64,000 nt of DNA, from the NCBI GenBank assembly GCA_003586115.2, contig QVOM02000103.1, positions 8,773,059 to 8,837,058 on the forward strand, given 5' to 3'. Below, piece after piece: positions 57,700 to 64,000 of the stretch; the stretch's first letter is position 1, and each line of letters starts with the position of its first letter. The notes below the pieces were generated by a model, which had not been told where the DNA came from, did no database searches, and worked only from the letters and a program-made list of their open reading frames with translations. A program made the position numbers and the translations under genes. This DNA is from Salvator merianae (taxonomy: Eukaryota; Chordata; Lepidosauria; Squamata; Teiidae).

Positions 57700-58660
57700 A
57701 AGTAATGCCCAAGATCTGGTACAAGATGTCACTATGATTGATACAGTAGGGAACAGTGACCACAATAACATTCAATATAAATATAGACAGTAAGTTGCCA
57801 ATGATATCTATTATAGTGACCTTAAACGTTCACAAAGGAAACTTCCTAAAAATACGGAAACAAGGAAAAAAAGTGAAAGGAAAAGTTAGAAGAGTCCAAT
57901 TACTCCAAAATGCATCCAGCCTATTTACAAATATAATAATAATAATAGCTCAATTAGGATACATATCTAGACGAAGAAAGGGCACTTACAAGTCCAAGAG
58001 GTTACCAGTGAGGTTTACAAGTGCAGTATGGGAAGTCATTAGAAACAATAAAGACTCCTTTAAAAAATGGAAGCCCTGCCTAAATGAACAAAACAGGAAG
58101 GGTCACAAATTCTGGCAGAAAAAATACTAGGCTTAGTAATCAGGAATGCTAAAAAAGATTTTGAGGAGTACCTTGCTAAAACATCAAAAGGAATAATAAG
58201 AACTTCTTTAAGTATATCAAAGGTAGAAATCTTGTCAGGAAAACAGTTGGACTATCAGATAACAAGGGACAAAAACAGAAAGTTGAAAGGGACATGGATA
58301 TTGCAGAGAGATTAAATGAATTCTTCGCCTCTGTTTTCACTGAGAAAGTCAGGGAGCATATACATCTAGCTGAGTCTATATTTTCAGGAAGGAAGGAAGG
58401 AAGAATTAAAATGGATAGAGATAACCAAAAATAAAGTCTTCACATGGCTGTATAACCTGAATGCTAACAATTCCCTGGAACCAAACAGCATTCATCCTAG
58501 AGTTCTTTTAAAAAATCTAACGTGAAATTGCTGAACTTCTAGCAGAACTTCCCTTGAAGGTTGCACTAATTTTCCAAAAAAAACCCCAGAATCCAGGAAA
58601 TATAACAACAAAAAAATCAAATGGAACTGATGGAGAAATCTGGTTTTAAGACTGAAAAAA
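57700..58660 (+). mobile_element. CR1-like LINE, endonuclease end to RT start
   Basis: The plus strand begins with DLVQDVTMIDTVGNSDHNN, where GNSDHN is the C-terminal motif of the APE-type endonuclease of CR1-clade LINEs. The pre-RT linker follows (AKKDFEEYLAKTSKG; LNEFFASVFTEKVRE; NSIHPRVLLKN) across several frames. It ends before the catalytic RT motifs. It is decayed and differs from the CR1 at 1584. Confidence 0.7.
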
Positions 58661-58699
58661 AAGTAAAATATTTGTGTATTCCTATGGCAATATGAATTG

Positions 58700-60110
58700 T
58701 ATGTTGTTTTAAAACACAAACCACAAAAAGAAAAGGCTTCAAGGCCACAGTCCGACATCGTAAATTTAATCCGTATCAGAAGAGTACAAGGACTGAATTC
58801 GTCTTCTGATCATTCCCACAGTTACAGTTTAACACGGACTCAATTAGTACTTGCTCGTTCCCACACTGATATTTCCCGTGCTTGGCATGGAGAAACAGTA
58901 CATTTTCTGCCTCCACCCCTCATCAAATTCTCCTTCCTGTGCAGTCAGTGATTGGCTGCAGTCCCAACGTTCAAATCTTGACATCATAGGAGCGGGAAAG
59001 TCAAGCTCCGCTCTCCGTATGTCCCCGCTGCTGCCTCAGAACATGGATTCACTTGGCAGCGTTACTAGTCGTTCGCCATTTGCTCCTTCTCCCCACTACA
59101 GCCTCTATCTACACAAGCAGAACTTTAAAACTATGTGTACCGCACAATTAAGCTTTTTAAAGGGCTGATGGCGGATTTCTGCTCCCTTGCAAATGCACTT
59201 TTGCGCAATTGTGCAATTTAAAAGTAGCGCAAAAGCAGGGAGAGGTCCGTGACGAAGGGGAAACGTGGGGAGGGAATTTGGGGGGGCTCTATTATCTTGA
59301 TAGTGCAGTTCATTACCAGCAAATGGACTCTGCCTCACCTCCCCCCGAGACATCTGCAGCGGCATGTGTCCCCGCTGTGTAGCTGTGCGCTGCCAATGGC
59401 AAAACTCATCTTGAGTGGGTTCTTTGTTGGGGCAAGAGGACTGCAACCCCAAACAGGCGCAGTTTATTTTTTGGTTTAAAGAGCAGACGGAACTGGAGGA
59501 AGCCTTTAATTTCTTCCTGGCAGTGTCAAATGGGGGATAAAGAAAGAGAAAGGACCACAGCTTAGCGAAGTAAAAAGGAGGACAGTTACTTTTCCCCTGG
59601 CAGTGACAGAAGGGGGGATAATGGAGGCAGAGGAAACTACTGCGCTTCCTGCCCACCCACAAAGTCTGTCATTGGACAACACAAAATGGGGATCCCTCCC
59701 TCTGCACGCCCCCCCAAAAGTACGGTCCCTCCCAAATAGTCTCTTTCCCCATTCTCACATTGCACAGTAAAGCGCGCTAGCGATCTGGAATGGCTTGAGA
59801 ACTCATTAAATCCGAATACAAAGTAGTCCGGATTTCACCAATTTAGTCAAGAAAAACTACGGAATAGCAAGATCATGTCGGGCCAGCGGGAACTGAAGAC
59901 GGCCTGTAAACTGATTAAATGCCGTGTCGGAACGCGGCCCAAGAGTTTTTGGAGAAGGAGCTGGGGAAGAAGGAAACCACCAACAGGAAGTCATAAGAAG
60001 CCCAAAGAAGCTCCTTTGAACAATACACAAAACCAAAAGCTGATGCAGCTGTCTTCGCTGCTAAAAGATTAAATACCTGATCCCCCCAAAAGCCTCTTTT
60101 CAACCCAGAA
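58700..60110. other. CpG-bearing GC-rich stretch, unidentified
   Basis: It is richer in GC and CpG than its surroundings. Short hairpins mark both sides: ATCAGAAGA ... TCTTCTGAT near 58778-58812 and AATCCG ... CGGATT near 59809-59835. A small ORF (59875-60072, starting MSGQRELKTACKLIKCRVGT) and a 185-codon minus-strand ORF have no recognised domain. It could be another DNA element with lost ends or a relic of a promoter-type island. Confidence 0.35.
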
Positions 60111-60219
60111 CGTTCCTCCTGTGCTCAAACGGGGGCAACTGCCCTCACACACTTTTTAAAAAAAAATTATACAGGTCTAGACCACTGGCATACTAAAACA
60201 CCAAAGTAAACAAAACCAA

Positions 60220-60695
60220 GGGCGTATTCGCACTTTGCACTAGCAAGTGTCTAAAACGCTTGTTAGCAAAGTGCTTCTGCACTTCACAGAGGCCCTCATG
60301 ACCAGGAGCAGCAAATCGCTGTTCCCAATCATGACTAACTGTGGAGCGCAAATTAGTGCTTCACAGTTTTATTGGACGCTGATAGCACTTGGTAAAGTGC
60401 ATTCACGCTTGTTTCTGTGTGTGAATGCACAGCCCCACTGCACCACACTTGGCAACTACGCATGCCTGTACACTGCATAGCATTGTCAGTCGCTATGGCA
60501 GCAACTGGATGCTTCCCAGCCACTGCCATGGTAAAGATTGAGTGAGGATACCAGCATTCACACCACAAATGCTGGTATACTGCTGATGGTAAGGACTACT
60601 GCCACATAATCTAGACAGTGTCCATGCTGCGTCGTCAATATCAGCTTGGAATGTTCACAGTTTAACATTCCACAGTGGTAAGTGCAAGAATGCCC
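60220..60695. mobile_element. TIR element, group A, with CAA target duplication
   Basis: It begins GGGCGTATTCGCACTTTGC and ends GTGCAAGAATGCCC, with CAA on each side (60217-60219 and 60696-60698). The left subterminal palindrome runs from 'cactttgcactagcaagtg' to 'cgcttgttagcaaagtg'. It is 476 bp and co-linear with 24540-25018. Confidence 0.8.
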
Positions 60696-60698
60696 CAA

Positions 60699-61079
60699 GA
60701 GCTGCAAGAGCCAATAACTTAACCCACCCACCCTTACCAATCACATAACCAAGAAGCAAAGCAAACTAAAGTAGCAGCCAAAATAAGCAGTTAAGATAGT
60801 CTAGCAGAAGCAAGGCAGAGAGGGCAGACCAGAGCAAAACCCTAAACTATCACTTCCTCTCCCACAACCAAATCAGTAAACAACAAAAAAAGCAGGTAAA
60901 GCAACTAAAACTGTTTTAGAAGTAGTGGTTCCATCAAAAACCTGTCTAATGACACAGTAGCTTAAAAAAAAAAAAAAAATAGTGCTCCCCTGCAAAAGAA
61001 TATATATTGAAAAAGAGAGAGAGAGGAATAACTACTACGCCACCACACTACCCAACTCGCCCTTGGGCACACTGGTTGA
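60699..61079. other. No gene; A run near 60963-60980
   Basis: A-rich sequence, including about 17 consecutive A residues. It may be the tail of an unrecognised retroposon. Confidence 0.35.
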
Positions 61080-61560
61080 CAACTTCTAGATTATTTCTTC
61101 CATCTTCTTTCACTTTCATTTTAGCTGGACCAAAGAGTTAGTTTTGTTATTTCTTCTCTCAGTTCTTCTGGTGCTTGGGATCTCGTTGACAAATACGATA
61201 AATCTTTCCATTTTTCCTCTGTTTTAGAAAGCAATTTCATACCTTGAATTTAAATCTTATTTCTCACATTTTTATCAAATCTATATTGTTCCATTAGATG
61301 CCTACACCAGTTATCGAATGATCATTTATTATTTTCCCTTATTTGAGCAAATAAATACTGTTTGTCCTCCCTTATTTTCCATGATGTCACATCAAAAACA
61401 AAACAAAACCCTAGTTCAGGTGATAAATTCAAATTTATATTTAAAATTCCATTCATTTTATTTTGTATATCTCTCCAAAACAGTTTTATAATATCATGTT
61501 CCCACCAAAGGTGCCTCTCTGTCCACACACATGCCATTATTGCGGTGACATCGTAGGTAT
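61080..61560 (-). mobile_element. L1-like LINE, ORF2 C-terminal fragment
   Basis: The minus strand shows HLWWEHDIIKLFWRDIQNKM and then ILNINLNLSPELGF, the 'H.WW.C..I..FW..I...I..IL......PE' block at the end of L1 ORF2. Downstream frames (EEKWKDLSYLS) fit the last residues. The zinc-knuckle cysteine after WW is replaced. It is decayed. Confidence 0.7.
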
Positions 61561-62355
61561 CATATATGCTAACTGTGATGGTGTTCTATACCATCTAAAG
61601 AATATCTTAAGGACCGTTTCCTGTACCCTATTATTCTTTCTAGTGACACAGTATCAACCAAAACCTTGGCTTCATGCAGAGCTGCGTGCAGAACGATCTA
61701 TGGTTCCTTCTTTGGAAAGACAATGGAAATACAATTCATCAGAAGAACTGCTTCAACACCTGAAGGCAGCCTGCAGGACGTATTATTCCCATGTTGATGC
61801 ATTTCATCAATATTACTTCCAGGAGTAGATTTCTATGTAAGCTCAGATGTCTCATCAATTATTTGCCACTTTTAACATCTTATTAAGCCCAGGTGTTGAC
61901 TTTGGTAAAGGCCCCTTAGCCCAGGACCTCTCAGCAAATGACTTGGCCTCCTTTTTTGATCAAAAGGTGACTTCCACTGTTGATTCATTTTAAGTAGATG
62001 GATTTTTACCTCCGCTAGCCAACTTGACACAGCTTTTGGCCCAGATTATGTCTTTACCAACAGAGCCAGTTACAGAGGTAGTCATGGATCAAATTATATT
62101 GCCATTTCCTCCTACATCTTGTCCTACTGATCCTTTCCACCCTTTTATTTACAGCACCCTTCTTCCTTTATTTCTGCATTTTATAACTCACTTATTGAAC
62201 TGTTCTTTTTCAAAGGATATTTTCCCAGGCTGCTTTAAGCACGCTGTTTTGCGCCCCTTACTAAAGTCTTCATTAGACCCTTCACTTAGTTAATTATTGT
62301 CCTGTCTTATTTCTTCCATTTCTTTCAAAAGTCTTAGAGAGAGCGGCTCTTTCCC

Positions 62356-62369
62356 AACTGATACCTTTT
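62356..62369 (+). repeat. Target-site duplication, left copy
   Basis: AACTGATACCTTTT, identical to 63721-63734. Confidence 0.92.
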
Positions 62370-62397
62370 TTTTTTTCCCCCAGGGGGTTTTAAGCCT

Positions 62398-62403
62398 TTT
62401 ATT
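62398..62403 (-). promoter_or_regulatory. Polyadenylation signal of the retrocopied mRNA
   Basis: TTTATT on the plus strand, AATAAA on the minus strand, about 22 nt before the poly(A) tract (plus-strand T run 62366-62376). Confidence 0.85.
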
Positions 62404-62962
62404 TTGTTGTTGCACACACAGCCCAGGCAGCTGCAAAATCCAGCAGAGGAGCAAACCACTTTTAGGGCTAGAATGGGGTAGGGGAGGCACCCTCTATCCA
62501 ATCCTCTGTGGAAAACACTATGAGGTTCACAAACAGCAACCCAAAGTAAAGCGGCCTCTGGGCTCAGAGAAACAGACAGGTGCACGACTCGGAACACTCC
62601 GGAAGTGGACACAAAGAGCAGCTTGGGCAGAGGGAAGGGGGCCGCCCACCCACAGCAGGGAAGAGTGCTGGAGCTGAGCACAGTCTCCCTCTGCCAACCA
62701 CTGCCCCTCCTCCACAACTGTCCCCACTGGGTGCGCTCCAGACTGTCTGAACATCTGGGTCTCCTCAGGAGAAGGAAAGGTCAGTCTTGACTCTGCAGAG
62801 CCATTGTCAGTAGACCAGGTGGAAGGTGAGCCAGTACATCAGGAGGGGCTGCAGACCAGCCACGGCCACAGTCAGGTACATGCGCAGCTGGTTTCTGGCA
62901 CTCCGCCCCAGTGGCCCTTCTGCAGCTGCCTTGGCTAGGATCTTGAGGCGCAGGGTCCAGAT

Positions 62963-62999
62963 CTGCTGGATCTTGCTGTCGCCTCAGCCCAGGTCTTAC
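62963..62999 (-). other. 37-nt GTAAGA...CAG segment inside the retrocopy
   Basis: On the minus strand, right after the codons for FVFM, the sequence reads GTAAGACCTGGGCTGAGG and so on, ending CCAGCAG. It is followed by ATCTGGACCCTGCGCCTCAA, which resumes the YIF1B frame (I-W/R-TLRLK). The first six bases are a consensus splice donor. The last three are both an acceptor-type AG and the usual last bases of an exon. Its 37-nt length shifts the frame. Confidence 0.85.
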
Positions 63000-63720
63000 C
63001 ATGAAGACAAAGATTGCAACACAGCACCAGCTGAGCAGCAGGTAGTAGCCTGTCTTCCCAAATAGCAGCCCCGCCAAGAGACCAACAATTATCCCAACAT
63101 ACTTGTACCCCAAAAAGGTGACCAAGTCAACCGCTGATAAGTCTGCGTTCACTGTCACCAGGTAAAGGCTGAGCAGGACAATCAGCACCTCCACAATAAG
63201 CCACGCCAGGGCTGAGCTTGCCTGCAAGCCGAGCAGGTCGGGCGAAAACCTATTCTGCGTCCCCAGAGCCAGCCCTGCGACCAAAACGTAGGTAATAAAC
63301 GCCATCACTGGAATGTAGAGGTCCGGGGTGTTGATGTCGAAGCGGGGCGCCATCGGACTGTCCTGTTGGAACCGCACCTGCCAGTCCTGGTGCAAGAAGG
63401 GGAAGAGGAGCAGCACCAACTTCTTGCCCACGTAGACCATGTCCACCGCGAAGTAGTACTTCAGCCTGGTCACCGGCACGAAGCAATCAATGCTGCGGCC
63501 CACGATCTCCTTGCCCTGACTGGCCAAGCTGCTCCCGTAGGCGGCAGCCAAACTAGAGACGGGATCGGCCAGGAGGGCGGCAGGGACAGAGGGGGAGCTG
63601 GTGTCCTCGAAGAGCCAGGGCGACTCACTCGGCGGGGGCGAGGAGGCCGGACGGCACTTGGCGGGCATGTGCCCGACTGCGCCTTCACCGCCGGCCGCGC
63701 CAACGTTCTCCAGTCCCCCC

Positions 63721-63734
63721 AACTGATACCTTTT
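63721..63734 (+). repeat. Target-site duplication, right copy
   Basis: AACTGATACCTTTT, identical to 62356-62369. The L2 reading frame continues straight after it. Seen from the insert strand the duplication begins AAAA, as expected for L1-type target-primed integration. Confidence 0.92.
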
Positions 63735-64000
63735 CTGATTACATATGATCTTCTTGGCCCACTTCAATCAAGTTTCCAGGCAGGCCATTCTACTGAAATG
63801 GCCTTAACTCATACAATAAATAAAATCCTAGTGGCAAAGGCTCAGTGTCAAACATTGGTTTTGATTCTTCTCAATCTTTCCACAGCCTTTGACACCTTGG
63901 ATCATCAGATCTGTTATCATAGTTGGCATCATTGGGAATAACAGGGAACTGTCTCTCTTGGTTTAAATTATTTCTGTCTGATTGCTCTTTTTCTGTTGCA

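Larger units (their letters stand above)
62370..63720 (-). pseudogene. YIF1B: Processed retrocopy of YIF1B inserted in an L2 LINE
   Basis: YIF1B is a multi-pass membrane protein of ER-Golgi traffic that partners Yip1-family proteins. From ATG at 63668 the minus strand encodes an N-terminal soluble part ([27 protein letters not shown]), the conserved [13 protein letters not shown] block (here [16 protein letters not shown]), [19 protein letters not shown], and then the membrane region ([56 protein letters not shown] at codon 223). It fits YIF1B better than YIF1A. There are no introns. A 37-nt segment (62963-62999) then shifts the frame. The normal C-terminus, ending [14 protein letters not shown] and stop at 62807-62809, survives in the other frame. 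About 440 bp of 3' UTR, AATAAA and poly(A) follow. The N-terminal region is shorter than in the human protein. Confidence 0.95.
61590..64000 (+). mobile_element. L2-like LINE, split by the YIF1B retrocopy; runs off the window
   Basis: Plus-strand coding begins with PKPWLHAELRAERSMVPSLE and RTYYSHVDAFHQYYF, the linker between endonuclease and RT in L2. It continues through LRPLLKSSLDPSLS (RT start) to about 62355. After the 1.35-kb insertion the frame resumes with [28 protein letters not shown] and the motif A region LSTAFDTLDHQ at about 63870-63910. A stop near 62290 and several shifts show it is inactive. The rest of the RT lies beyond 64000. Confidence 0.82.

Noticed and set aside
59105..59662. 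A 185-codon minus-strand ORF
   Set aside because: No motif, GC-driven openness and no supporting context; kept only as part of an unidentified stretch.
62781..63767. A 328-codon intact membrane-protein gene
   Set aside because: The first 33 codons come from L2 flank and 5' leader. The sequence is intronless with poly(A) and target duplications, and the C-terminus is frame-shifted, so it is a retrocopy, not a normal gene.

Overview
This window looks like repeat-dense, gene-poor intergenic DNA from a sauropsid, most likely a squamate reptile. The inference rests on the repeat mix. There is a CR1 LINE with the ATTCTATG-type 3' end alongside L1, L2, L3/CR1, RTE-BovB and R4/Dong-like LINEs, a Ty3/gypsy element, hAT-like elements, and very many short GGGCC-ended DNA transposons. 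Birds are dominated by CR1 alone and mammals lack R4 and young CR1, so a lizard or gecko-like genome fits best. I found no intact spliced host gene, no tRNA or rRNA, and no CRISPR array. Most long ORFs are shadows inside repeats.

Layout. 0-4 kb: a degraded short DNA element and a 5'-truncated but well preserved CR1 (minus strand). 4.8-10.1 kb: a nest made of two TIR elements, a palindromic hAT-like element, and an R4/Dong-like LINE interrupted by an L3/CR1 LINE. 11-25 kb: mainly short TIR elements plus BovB, L2 and CR1 fragments. 25-31.4 kb: two antisense Ty3/gypsy pol fragments, the first broken by two TIR elements. 31.9-45.7 kb: L1 pieces (including a 5' UTR with ORF1), a long antisense L3/CR1, and more TIR elements. 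48-60.7 kb: a 1081-bp hAT-like element built of tandem palindromes, two long inverted repeats, a pair of related copies of an unnamed element in opposite orientation, a CR1-like LINE and a CpG-rich stretch. 61-64 kb: L1 and L2 fragments, the L2 being split by a processed retrocopy of YIF1B.

The clearest gene-derived feature is the YIF1B retrocopy (62370-63720, minus strand). It is intronless, has a poly(A) tract, an AATAAA signal and a perfect 14-bp target-site duplication. It carries a 37-nt GTAAGA...CAG segment at what looks like an exon junction, which suggests that an alternatively spliced mRNA was copied. That segment shifts the frame and replaces the C-terminal membrane part.

The dominant theme is a superset of non-autonomous elements sharing termini close to GGGCCTTTTCGCACTT or GGGCCTTTCTGCACTT and making 3-bp target duplications. 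The size and internal sequence differ but the ends are shared, so one transposase family, probably PIF/Harbinger-like, may have moved them all. No transposase gene is visible here. Family names and boundaries come from reading the sequence, not from a database search.
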